Below, in pieces: positions 8,547 through 16,549 of a stretch of DNA of 64,000 bases. The stretch is from Methanobacterium_B sp963825335 (GTDB lineage Archaea; Methanobacteriota; Methanobacteria; Methanobacteriales; Methanobacteriaceae): the NCBI GenBank assembly GCA_963825335.1, contig CAWGSP010000001.1, positions 372,001-436,000 on the forward strand, written 5' to 3'. Every line of letters begins with the position of its first letter. The stretch's first letter is position 1. Under the pieces are notes generated by a model. That model was not told the origin of the DNA and ran no database searches. It was given only the letters and a program-made list of their open reading frames with translations. The position numbers were made by a program, and so were the translations under genes.

Positions 8547-10649
8547 CTATAGATCGTTTCTTTCATTGTTTAATATCATAGAAACCGCGCATCCGGGATT
8601 TTTGAGCTGCTCTAGATCGTAATAACGACCACCAGAAGCTAGGGCAAGTTCCATATTTAGATCACGGCCATGTTTGAATGTTTGTTCGAAGTTCACGAGT
8701 ATTGTGTGTATTTCATTATCTTTAATTTCATTAGCTATCTTCAAAGCGTCCTTGGTTGGATGCTCCTCCACTGCAATATTTGGCATTCCATCGGTAAGTA
8801 TGAGCATCATGGGCACGTATTCGTCCTTGAACTTCTCTTTCTTAAGGAGTTCTAATCCCTTCTTCATGCCCGAAGCCAGTGGTGTTGTTCCTCCGATCTT
8901 TATGTTGTCGACTTGCTCCCTGTAGGATGATGCCCGTTTAGTTGTTGGTATTATAACCATAGCATCCTTACCCTTAAATCCTACAACAGATATTTTATCG
9001 CCATTTCGACCAGCATCTTCGATTACATTTATGAGTATATCTTTAACCCTCTCGGCTTTCTTCTTAGAAAACATCGACCCGCTAATATCAACAATGAGAG
9101 CTATAGAAGCTTTTGCACCATGTTTTCTTACTTTGTGTCGGAGGTCTTCTGCTTTAACATTTATGGTACCTTCAGAACTTATGGCAGCAGCACGAAGAGT
9201 AGCGTCTATCGCTATATCTCTTTTTATATCGTTTGAAATCCTGCTTTTTACATATTTACCCTTTTGGGTTGTTGAATCTACTCTTTTGCCATAGAGTTTT
9301 CTCTTTTTTTTACCCTTAATTTTTAGCATTTTTTTTATATCATACCCCTCGTCACAGTCATTTGAATCTTCGTCATTAGCACTAGGTTTGAGTTTCACGC
9401 CTACATCCTTTGTTTCTAGGTCTCCACTGCCTGCACTTTCCTGTTCCTGCTGCCCATTATCTTGTTGTTTTCTATCCTGACTTTCTTTACTGGGTTGCTG
9501 GTCTTCGTGACCATCCCCCTCACCCTTATGATCTTCTTGCATCTTCGCTTGTTCAGGATTGTTACCGGTTTGATCTCCGTCATCGTCTTTTTTATTGGAT
9601 GAATCATCAGTTTTTTGTTCCTGTTCTTCTTGTTTTTTCTTGGATATATCTTCAATTGCTTTTTGAACCTGTTGATTAATTTTGTCGCGATTTTGTGAGG
9701 CATTATGAAACCTTTCACCCAGTACAAGTCTAACAGCTTCTTCCAGATGATCTGTGTTCACATCCGTCATATTCTGGTACGCTGCTATTGCCTTCGAAGT
9801 TTTTAATATTGCAATATCGGCCCTGTGACCATCCACACCCATTTCCATGCAGACGTATGCTATGACCTCCATCATCTCCCTTGAAACCCGCACATTCCCG
9901 AGTATGTCCCTTGCCCTTACAATACCTTTGAGTATTGAATCTTGATCCTTCATGAATTTGTCTTTGAAAACAGCAGGGTTTTTCTCGAACTCTTCACGTC
10001 GCTCCATTATCTTGACCCTCTCTTCGAGATCCATGATGCTATGAACAGATATGTGCAGGCCAATTCGATCTGATAGCTGAGGTCGGAGTTCACCCTCTGC
10101 AGGATTCATTGTACCAACTAACATGAAATTGGATGGGTGAGCAATGGATATTCCTTCACGTTCCACTAGGTTAACACCGTATGCTGCAGCATCGAGGAGT
10201 ACATCGACAAGATTGTCGTCTAAAAGATTTATTTCATCCACGTATAGGATGTTTCTATTTGCTTCAGCAAGTATCCCAGGTTCAAGAGCCTTCAAACCTT
10301 CTTTCAATGCTTTTTCGATATTTATTGATCCGACTACCCTGTCTTCTGTTGAGCCGAGTGGCAATTCTACAACTCTCATATTTTTGGTCTCAACTTCGAC
10401 ATCATCCGATTTACATGAATCACACAATGAATCTTCATCATCGGGGTCGCAGTTAAATGGACAACCTTTTATGACTTTTATAGGAGGTAATAGATCGGCT
10501 AATGCTCTCACTGCGGTGGTTTTACCCGTTCCCTTATCCCCCTTTATAAGAACCCCACCAATACTGGGATTTACGGCATTGAGTATAAGAGATTTTTTGA
10601 CGTCATTTTGACCTACAATTGCTGAAAATGGGAAAATAAGGTTTTTCAA
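8547..10649 (-). CDS. Fused ChlI/ChlD magnesium-chelatase-like AAA+ and VWA protein
   Basis: About 700 residues with two chelatase-like halves. The AAA+ half has Walker A GDKGTGKT at about residues 40-47 and Walker B ILYVDE near 137-142. A four-cysteine cluster (about residues 66, 70, 79, 82) sits between them and probably binds metal. A long acidic Gln/Asp/Glu-rich linker spans about 345-450. The last 180 residues are a von Willebrand A domain with MIDAS motif DISGSM near 524. Such proteins drive metal insertion by a large chelatase subunit, often cobalt; that subunit is not here, and F430 nickel insertion by CfbA does not need it. Role is therefore open. GGTGA precedes the TTG at 10649; GTG at 10658 is the alternative. 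Confidence 0.88.
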   Translation of the reverse strand: MKNLIFPFSAIVGQNDVKKSLILNAVNPSIGGVLIKGDKGTGKTTAVRALADLLPPIKVIKGCPFNCDPDDEDSLCDSCKSDDVEVETKNMRVVELPLGSTEDRVVGSINIEKALKEGLKALEPGILAEANRNILYVDEINLLDDNLVDVLLDAAAYGVNLVEREGISIAHPSNFMLVGTMNPAEGELRPQLSDRIGLHISVHSIMDLEERVKIMERREEFEKNPAVFKDKFMKDQDSILKGIVRARDILGNVRVSREMMEVIAYVCMEMGVDGHRADIAILKTSKAIAAYQNMTDVNTDHLEEAVRLVLGERFHNASQNRDKINQQVQKAIEDISKKKQEEQEQKTDDSSNKKDDDGDQTGNNPEQAKMQEDHKGEGDGHEDQQPSKESQDRKQQDNGQQEQESAGSGDLETKDVGVKLKPSANDEDSNDCDEGYDIKKMLKIKGKKKRKLYGKRVDSTTQKGKYVKSRISNDIKRDIAIDATLRAAAISSEGTINVKAEDLRHKVRKHGAKASIALIVDISGSMFSKKKAERVKDILINVIEDAGRNGDKISVVGFKGKDAMVIIPTTKRASSYREQVDNIKIGGTTPLASGMKKGLELLKKEKFKDEYVPMMLILTDGMPNIAVEEHPTKDALKIANEIKDNEIHTILVNFEQTFKHGRDLNMELALASGGRYYDLEQLKNPGCAVSMILNNERNDL

Positions 10650-10902
10650 TCGTCTCACCAGTTACAATAAAAATTTGTGTGTTATTCAATTTTTTTTAAT
10701 TACCATACTTTAGTTCTCTCTATGAAATTTTGAGGATAAATAAGTTGGTGAAAAAATTGTAAATTATTATAAACCGAAAATTTTCATGATAAAAATTTCT
10801 CATCCATGATTCCAATGAATAGTGATATTATAAAAAAATTGAGAGGTAATAAAATAACAAAAAATAAATAACAACCGAAATATATTCAAGACCGGTGATA
10901 AT

Positions 10903-11058
10903 ATGTGTACAGTTGGCGGGCCAATGGCCGATATTAAAATGAAAAAACTCAAAACTAAACGATATAAATGCTTGGACTGCGGAAATGAGTTTAAAGGAAT
11001 AGGAAAAAGAGTCATATGTCCATCGTGCCAGTCCGAGAACGTCAAAGAATTGGGTTAG
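10903..11058 (+). CDS. Small zinc-ribbon protein
   Basis: A 51-residue protein with two CxxC pairs, CLDC at 23-26 and CPSC at 39-42, separated by a basic segment, forming one zinc ribbon. The first half is short and basic (MKKLKTKRYK). A GGTG site precedes the ATG by five bases. It resembles small ribbon proteins of unknown role in Methanobacteria. The 3' end overlaps the next gene by 43 bases in a different frame, which suggests coupled expression. Too short for a confident function. Confidence 0.75.
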   Translation: MCTVGGPMADIKMKKLKTKRYKCLDCGNEFKGIGKRVICPSCQSENVKELG

Positions 11059-11501
11059 ATCCAGAAGAAATCCTGTTTTTAGTTGGTACTTCCGGTGTGT
11101 TGGGGCTTGCAAAAACTGGTCGTGACATGCAAATATTTATTGGAACACCCGAAAAAGAGGAGATTGTTGTTTTTCTGGAGAAAGATGATCTCATAGCTGT
11201 TTCAACATTTGATGTTGGTTTAAGAGCAGAAAAAGGGATAAAATCCATGGTTTACCTCTTAAAAGAATTCGGATCCCCGATTATAGTACTCCCTGAGAAC
11301 CATCCAACATCAAAGAGGCTTGGAATGGTTGTTGCTTGTGGTGATCATATACACCTAGATTGTGATGTACAGCCTGGAACACATCCAGAGCAAGATATCC
11401 TCTGTGCTTGTCAAGAATTGTCAGGCATGGATATAACAGCCGTAAAAGATGGTGTTGAAATTATGGGGCTTATTGATCGGTTTAAAATAGAAAAGGTTTA
11501 G
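11016..11501 (+). CDS. Conserved hypothetical protein with cysteine-rich C-terminus
   Basis: A 161-residue soluble protein that I cannot place in a family. The C-terminal part has a His/Cys-rich stretch with CGDHIHLDCDV, GTHPEQD and CACQELSG, which looks able to bind metal. The first half is a mixed alpha/beta region (LFLVGTSGVLGLA, VVFLEKDDLIAVS). The ATG at 11016 lies inside the zinc-ribbon gene before it, giving a 43-base overlap; GTG at 11025 is an alternative and no other canonical start exists before the conserved-looking region. The overlap points to cotranslation with the ribbon protein. Confidence 0.7.
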   Translation: MSIVPVRERQRIGLDPEEILFLVGTSGVLGLAKTGRDMQIFIGTPEKEEIVVFLEKDDLIAVSTFDVGLRAEKGIKSMVYLLKEFGSPIIVLPENHPTSKRLGMVVACGDHIHLDCDVQPGTHPEQDILCACQELSGMDITAVKDGVEIMGLIDRFKIEKV

Positions 11502-11594
11502 AATTAAAATTTATATTTCCATTCAACTTATTTTTATTAGGTTTTAAAATTTCCATGACTACTTTAATATATGAGTAAATACTAAAGTAATTAT

Positions 11595-12299
11595 ATGGTA
11601 TTTTCTGAATTCTATTTAATATTTGGACAGATAATGTTCATTTTAGTATTATCGGTGCTCACATTGCTGACCATCACCCTTATCCTCGGGAAACTTCTGA
11701 TTAAAGAGGATAAGCTAGTTTTTCCAAGGCTTTTGTTATTCACCATCGATATGTTCTACGGACTTTTTAAAAAGTTCTCTGAAAATGTTGGAGTGGATGC
11801 GAAGATAGTGGATCAGATCGGTGTTGAGGTTCGAAACAAGGTCAATGAAAAATTTTTCAAAAAGATCGATCCTAAAGATAAGGTGCTTGTGCTACCACAC
11901 TGTCTCAGAGATGCTGATTGTGAAGCAAAACTCGAATCTTCAGGTCTGGTGTGTAAAAATTGTAATCGCTGCGTCATAGGTGTACTCAAAGTTAAAGCCG
12001 AAAATAAAGGATTCAAAGTATTCATAATACCCGGATCAACATTCTTAAAAAAGATAATTGAAAACAACAAATTCGAAGCTGTTCTAGGAGTAGCTTGTTA
12101 CCAAGACTTGAATCTTGCCATGATGAAACTTTCAAAGTTTTCTTGTCAAGGCGTTCCGCTATTAAAAGATGGATGCATCAACACCAAGGTCGATCCCCGT
12201 GCTGTGCTCGAGAAGATGGATGAGATCCAAAAAAGTGAAAGGAAAACTGAAATCAACAATTCATGCAGTAAGGAAACATTCAATCCCAAGACACTGTGA
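11595..12299 (+). CDS. DUF116 family membrane-anchored cysteine-rich protein
   Basis: DUF116 protein, 234 residues, function unknown. One or two N-terminal membrane segments (about residues 8-55) precede a soluble domain. That domain holds a conserved cysteine run: LPHCLRDADC near residue 101, then VCKNCNRCVIG, later VACYQD, FSCQGV and DGCINT. The pattern suggests an iron-sulfur or zinc site at the inner face of the membrane. The ATG at 11595 follows an AT-rich leader without a strong ribosome site and may be near the transcript start. It stands alone between a hypothetical gene and a reverse-strand zinc ribbon. Confidence 0.85.
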   Translation: MVFSEFYLIFGQIMFILVLSVLTLLTITLILGKLLIKEDKLVFPRLLLFTIDMFYGLFKKFSENVGVDAKIVDQIGVEVRNKVNEKFFKKIDPKDKVLVLPHCLRDADCEAKLESSGLVCKNCNRCVIGVLKVKAENKGFKVFIIPGSTFLKKIIENNKFEAVLGVACYQDLNLAMMKLSKFSCQGVPLLKDGCINTKVDPRAVLEKMDEIQKSERKTEINNSCSKETFNPKTL

Positions 12300-12410
12300 T
12301 CTGAGTTTATTGTAAATATATTTGTGACAGTCAAGGTCATCAATGCTAAGATCCAAAATAGGTTTTTTTTATATTTTTACTTATTATTGGCCTTTTATTA
12401 TAGATTTTTT

Positions 12411-12581
12411 TTATGTGGGATCTCCCTTTGTCAAGGGATAATATTTTTCTACAGGTTTTTTACAAATCGGACATTTTCCTGAATAAATCAGTTTCGAATT
12501 TTCTCCAGAATCAAATATCTTCATTGTGCCGTCTAACTTGGTTCTTGTTCCACATCGACCACATTCAGCATATTCGTCCAT
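12411..12581 (-). CDS. Small two-CxxC zinc-ribbon protein
   Basis: A 56-residue reverse-strand protein that starts MDEYAECGRCGTRTKL and ends KYYPLTKGDPT. CGRC at residues 7-10 and CPIC at 37-40 form one zinc ribbon. AGGAGA lies about eight bases before the ATG; two in-frame TTG codons lie within that spacer and cannot be excluded as starts. Family and role unknown. It is separated from neighbours on both sides and lies just downstream of a decayed receiver-domain gene on the same strand. Confidence 0.7.
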   Translation of the reverse strand: MDEYAECGRCGTRTKLDGTMKIFDSGENSKLIYSGKCPICKKPVEKYYPLTKGDPT

Positions 12582-12610
12582 CAATATCAATCTCCTGTTA
12601 AACTAAAATT

Positions 12611-12721
12611 TTAATTTATTATATTCACACCCACAACAGTGTGACCCATATTTTCCAAGATTTATTTTAAATCTGTTGCCACTATGATCTCATCTTCTAC
12701 AATTAAAATTTTTGAACCCAT
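12611..12721 (-). pseudogene. Remnant of a CheY-like receiver domain
   Basis: Reverse-strand codons read MGSKILIVEDEIIVATDLK, a stop, then ILENMGHTVVGVNIIN and a second stop. This is the standard beginning of a response-regulator receiver: the ILIVEDE acidic pair followed by the first helix and the MGHTVVG strand. An in-frame stop interrupts helix 1 and the rest, including the phosphorylated Asp, is missing. A fair ribosome site (AGGTAATGATG) is still present before the ATG. I read it as a dead, truncated signalling gene rather than a functional peptide. Confidence 0.7.
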
Positions 12722-12933
12722 CATCATTACCTGGCACTTTAACCTTCATTTTCATTATATATTGTCTGTAAGACAAGTTTTACTTGTCCATCAACAGACT
12801 GGATATTAATCCGAAAAACATTGTTCAGAACAGTTTAACGATATGTAGTTAGTTGCGCTTGGTATATTTATTTTTCTATATTAGATACTAAAAAAGATCT
12901 AAAAAATTTATCGATATTCAATTAAAATATAAA

Positions 12934-13149
12934 TTGGATTCAATTAAAGAAGTGAAATTGGAATTAGAACTGTATGGTCAAGTTTTGAATCAACACAAAA
13001 AAATTAATATCACGAACATTGCCTTAACTTTATTTATTTTGTGGGTCAACATATTATTTCTGAGTAAAATTTTTACGAAAATTTCGGGGTTAACTATTAG
13101 TGGAACATGGTTTTATGATACGAATACGAGAAGCGTAGTTAGGTTTTAA
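12934..13149 (+). CDS. Possible small membrane protein, doubtful
   Basis: A 71-residue frame starting with TTG. A charged helix (IKEVKLELELYGQVLNQHKK) is followed by one clear membrane segment (ALTLFILWVNILFL). There is no ribosome site at the start, and the sequence is in a gene-poor stretch next to a decayed receiver domain, so it may itself be a fragment of a former sensor. No family recognised. It is listed only because the membrane segment looks protein-like. Confidence 0.25.
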   Translation: MDSIKEVKLELELYGQVLNQHKKINITNIALTLFILWVNILFLSKIFTKISGLTISGTWFYDTNTRSVVRF

Positions 13150-13314
13150 AGGTAATACAAACCAATAACAGAGTTGAAAAAAATGATGCAGAACGATAAA
13201 AACAGGTAAAGTAACTGTATCTTATTTTTCATGAAGTCCAAAAAAATTATCTAAAATAATTAATAAAAATGAGTTAAAGAAATTATCTATAAACTAGTTT
13301 GGGGAATCAATACT

Positions 13315-14055
13315 TTGACACACACACATTTGTACAGCAAATATGCAGAGTACTATGATAAGATCTACGAAAATGTGAACTACATCGAAGAGTGTGAATT
13401 CATCAATATAGCAGTTAAAAAGCATGGATCAAAAGATAGTGTAGAATTATTGGATGTGGCATGTGGGACCGGCACCCATGCAGCCATCTTAAAAAATTCG
13501 TATAATGTAACAGGTTTGGATATTAACGAAGACATGCTTAAGATAGCGATCAAAAAAGTCCCTGATGCCAATTTTGTCAAGGGGAATATGAAATACCTCG
13601 AACTCAACACTGTTTTCGATGTTATCCTCTGTATATTCTCTTCAATACACTACAACAAAGATTACGATGAACTGGAAACCACATTAAAACATTTTCACGA
13701 CCACTTGTCAGATGGGGGAATTTTGATCTACGATCTGAGCATCAACACAGATAACTGGATCGAAGGTCTGGTTAGTGTTGACACCGTTGTTGAAGAAGAA
13801 CTTAAAATAGCCAGGATATGCCAATCTCAACAAAACAACGGAATTTTCGATGCAAATTTTATTTTCCTGGTGAAAGATCATGGAGAATTTGATTTTGATA
13901 TCGATAAACATGAATTAGGTGTATTTGAAGTAGCAGAAGTGAAAAAATTAATGAACAAGATTGGCTTTAAAACATTCATATATGCAGACTTTACAGAGGA
14001 ACCATGGGAAAATGGAAAATGCCAAAGACCAATTTTTGTCGGGATCAAACATTGA
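13315..14055 (+). CDS. Class I SAM-dependent methyltransferase
   Basis: A 246-residue methyltransferase with the Rossmann SAM fold. Motif I is LLDVACGTGTHA near residue 44, motif II VTGLDINEDML with the acidic ribose-binding residue near 68, and the following FVKGNMKYL and FDVILCIFSSIHY give motifs III and IV. The N-terminal YSKYAEYYDKIYENV is the usual entry for small-molecule methyltransferases. Substrate unknown. The start is TTG at 13315 with a GGGGAA site about nine bases upstream. The next gene, NifX-like, starts 25 bases after the stop. Confidence 0.9.
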   Translation: MTHTHLYSKYAEYYDKIYENVNYIEECEFINIAVKKHGSKDSVELLDVACGTGTHAAILKNSYNVTGLDINEDMLKIAIKKVPDANFVKGNMKYLELNTVFDVILCIFSSIHYNKDYDELETTLKHFHDHLSDGGILIYDLSINTDNWIEGLVSVDTVVEEELKIARICQSQQNNGIFDANFIFLVKDHGEFDFDIDKHELGVFEVAEVKKLMNKIGFKTFIYADFTEEPWENGKCQRPIFVGIKH

Positions 14056-14080
14056 TCAAGAATGTATGGAGGATAATTTT

Positions 14081-14416
14081 ATGCGGATCGGTATAGCAGT
14101 TACAGATGATGAAAAATGTACAGAACATTTTGGACGAGCCCAAAAATTTCTTATCTATGATTATGATGATGAGATAACTGAATTTATAGAACAACGAGAA
14201 TCTAAAAAAATACCCGGTGTGAAACATCAATGGAACAAATCATTAAATGTTTTAGAAGACTGTGCTGTGGTTATAAGCCTGCAAATTGGTATGAGCGCTA
14301 AACCTGCCCTAAAGAGTATTGGAAAAAAAGTTGTTGAAGATGAGGGTAGAGTAGAAGATGTACTAGATAGATTTATTAAACATGAGCAGTTCATGAGCAA
14401 ACCACTTAACTTTTAA
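14081..14416 (+). CDS. NifX/NifB-type dinitrogenase cofactor-binding domain protein
   Basis: A 111-residue single-domain protein of the NifX/NafY/NifB C-terminal family (dinitrogenase iron-molybdenum cofactor biosynthesis domain). It begins MRIGIAVTDDEKCTEHFGRA, the family signature, and continues KFLIYDYDD, CAVVISLQIGMSAKPALKSIG. In methanogens many copies exist that are not linked to nitrogenase; they are thought to carry metal-sulfur clusters. No nif genes are nearby. GGAGGATA is 5-8 bases before the ATG at 14081, so the reading frame upstream of that is not coding. Confidence 0.85.
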   Translation: MRIGIAVTDDEKCTEHFGRAQKFLIYDYDDEITEFIEQRESKKIPGVKHQWNKSLNVLEDCAVVISLQIGMSAKPALKSIGKKVVEDEGRVEDVLDRFIKHEQFMSKPLNF

Positions 14417-14493
14417 ATCAGTAAAATATTATAATAACCTCTCCATTGTATATGATAAAAATAAAATTCAAATTAAAGTAATTAGGTGTCCAA

Positions 14494-14946
14494 ATGAAAG
14501 TATTGATAACGTATAATTCGATTCACCATGGAAATACGGAAAAAGTAGCCATAGCAATGGCATCTGCCATAGATGCAGATCTACTGAAGTATGATGAAGT
14601 TGATGGATACAATATTCTTGACTATGATATAGTAGGGTTCGGTTCTGGAATTTATTATGGAAAACCAAACAAAGAATTAATGGAATTCATAGAAAAGTTA
14701 CCAACGGTAAAAAATAGAAAAGCATTTGTATTCATCACAAGCGGCAAAGAAAATGCTAAGTACGGCGTCGAGCTGGAGAAGAAAATCTCAAAAGAGGGAT
14801 TCGAAGTAGTAGGGAAGTATTCGTGTAAGGCATTTGATACTTGGGGCCCATTTAAATTAATAGGCGGTATCAACAAGGGAAAACCCGATGAAAAAGATTT
14901 AGAGGAAGCTGAAATTTTCATTAAAGATCTGATAGAAAACGTATGA
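14494..14946 (+). CDS. Flavodoxin
   Basis: A 150-residue flavodoxin, an FMN electron carrier of the cytoplasm. The phosphate-binding loop TYNSIHHGNTEKVA is at residues 6-19. FGSGIYYGKP near residue 49 and FITSGKENAKYG near residue 80 provide the FMN ring loops. Length fits the short-chain type. AGGTG lies before the ATG. The gene is about 78 bases from the NifX-like gene, which might use the same electrons, but no partner is clear. Homologues annotated as flavodoxin domain protein are common in Methanobacteriales. Confidence 0.9.
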   Translation: MKVLITYNSIHHGNTEKVAIAMASAIDADLLKYDEVDGYNILDYDIVGFGSGIYYGKPNKELMEFIEKLPTVKNRKAFVFITSGKENAKYGVELEKKISKEGFEVVGKYSCKAFDTWGPFKLIGGINKGKPDEKDLEEAEIFIKDLIENV

Positions 14947-15273
14947 ATTTTTTTCTTGTTCAAATATTTTGGATTCAAATTACTGTTCAAATACGTAATT
15001 ATGGTTGAAAATTTTTTTCATGAATATGGATCCATGAAAAAAACTATATAAGAAGACAAATTCAATATAATCTAGGTGTAGAATATATTCCTAATACTGT
15101 TTTTAAATTTGTAAAATGATCGATCCTAGATTGATCTATAAACAATATTTATAAAGCATGAATAAGAGTTATAATTAATGATTCTTATCGTATAGATACT
15201 TTTTATGATATTTTAGTATTGTATACACGAACACGAAGGTTTTATTTATAAATTTTATAGGTAAGTGATAAGT

Positions 15274-15858
15274 ATGGCTAAAGCAAGACGTAGAAGAGTA
15301 AGAGACACGTGGAAAGAAAAAACATGGTACAAAATAATGACTCCTAAAGATTTTGGAGATCAGGAAATAGGTACCACCCCTGCAAGGGACCCTGAAATTT
15401 TGGTAAAAAGAACTGTTGAGTCCTCCCTCAGAGAACTCACAGGAGATTTCAGTAAGCAGTACATAAAACTTTTCTTCCAGATAAATAATGTTGCTGGGGA
15501 CACAGCAAACACGGCTTTCGTTGGGCATCAGGTTACAACCGACTATGTCAGAAGTATGATCCGAAGAGGAACCAGCCGTATAGATGCAATAGTAAATGTC
15601 ACATCAAAGGATGGTGTGAAACTTAAGATACACGTACTAGCCATCACAATTAAGAGGGCAAAATCTTCCCAGCAAAAGTTCATAAGGGAAACCATGGAGA
15701 AAATGGTTCAGAATGCTGCAAAGGATAAAAATTTCCAAGAGCTCATTGAAGATGTGTTAGGCGGGAAAATGGCCTCCCACATATACCATGAATCCAAAAA
15801 AATATACCCACTAAAACGTGTTGAATGTATTAAAACTCGTATTATAGAAGACAAATAG
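15274..15858 (+). CDS. rps3ae: 30S ribosomal protein S3Ae
   Basis: Archaeal and eukaryotic-type small-subunit protein S3Ae (eS1), about 194 residues. The N-terminus MAKARRRRVRDTWKEKTWYK is typical, followed by the beta-barrel region with RELTGDFSKQY and the conserved VGHQVTTDYVRSMIRRGTSRI near residue 95. The ATG at 15274 follows an AAGTGATA site; GTG at 15265 is inside it. A TATA-like element (tataaacaatatttataaag, near 15138-15157) lies upstream in a 300-base leader. The DUF92 gene starts 13 bases after the stop, so the two are probably cotranscribed. Confidence 0.95.
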   Translation: MAKARRRRVRDTWKEKTWYKIMTPKDFGDQEIGTTPARDPEILVKRTVESSLRELTGDFSKQYIKLFFQINNVAGDTANTAFVGHQVTTDYVRSMIRRGTSRIDAIVNVTSKDGVKLKIHVLAITIKRAKSSQQKFIRETMEKMVQNAAKDKNFQELIEDVLGGKMASHIYHESKKIYPLKRVECIKTRIIEDK

Positions 15859-15871
15859 AAACGGGAAATAA

Positions 15872-16540
15872 ATGATTAATCCTCTGGAATATGTAGTTCT
15901 AATAGTGGTCATAGGGCTTATTACCTACTTGAGAAAAGCCCTTGATCTCTTTGGAACACTTTTCATGATTGTCATGGGTGTAATTATTATTTTTACAGCC
16001 GGTCCAAACTGGCTTATATTGATCTTCATTTTCTTTGCACTTGGACTCATTTCTACCAAATATAAACACCAGTATAAAAAAGAGATAGGTGTTTATGAAG
16101 GTACCAGAACCCTAAAAAATGTTATTTCTAACGGAATAGTAGCATTTGTAATGGCTGCCTTTGGAAATTATGGAGGGTTCATAGGATCAATAGCAACTGC
16201 GACCGCAGACACCCTTGCAAGTGAAGTTGGTGTTACTGTACAACCGCGACTCATCACAACATTAAAAAAGGTGCCTCCAGGAACAGATGGTGGAATTTCT
16301 ATACTCGGAACCTTAGCAGGAATAGCCGGTGCTGGAGTCATAGGCTTAGCAGCATATTTCTTGGGAATATTCCCAGACCCCTTTGTTACATTGAAAATAT
16401 CTTTAATAGCCGGTACAGTAGGATGCTTTGTTGACAGTATCCTCGGAGCAGTATTAGAGCGAAGAAATTTTATTTCTAATGAGTACGTAAATCTTATAGC
16501 TACCATAACAGGAGCTGCTATAGGCATCATCATGGTTTGA
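15872..16540 (+). CDS. DUF92 integral membrane protein, possible polyprenyl-phosphate kinase
   Basis: A 222-residue membrane protein with six or more hydrophobic segments. Conserved DUF92 features are visible: GTRTLKNVISNG near residue 76, then SIATATADTLASEVG and LKKVPPGTDGGIS, and the GCFVDSILGAVLERR segment near 185. The plant member VTE6 phosphorylates phytyl phosphate, so a prenyl-phosphate kinase acting in isoprenoid salvage is a sensible guess for archaea, which make geranylgeranyl chains; it is not shown by sequence alone. It follows S3Ae by 13 bases and precedes apgM by 9, forming an operon. Confidence 0.82.
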   Translation: MINPLEYVVLIVVIGLITYLRKALDLFGTLFMIVMGVIIIFTAGPNWLILIFIFFALGLISTKYKHQYKKEIGVYEGTRTLKNVISNGIVAFVMAAFGNYGGFIGSIATATADTLASEVGVTVQPRLITTLKKVPPGTDGGISILGTLAGIAGAGVIGLAAYFLGIFPDPFVTLKISLIAGTVGCFVDSILGAVLERRNFISNEYVNLIATITGAAIGIIMV

Positions 16541-16549
16541 GGTGATAAA

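Noticed and set aside
9416..9727. Reverse-strand frame of about 100 codons inside the chelatase-like gene
   Set aside because: It is a shifted frame of the repetitive acidic linker; basic and repetitive with no ribosome site.
12413..12601. Forward frame of 62 codons
   Set aside because: It is the antisense of the small reverse-strand zinc-ribbon gene, whose CxxC pairs and ribosome site are convincing.
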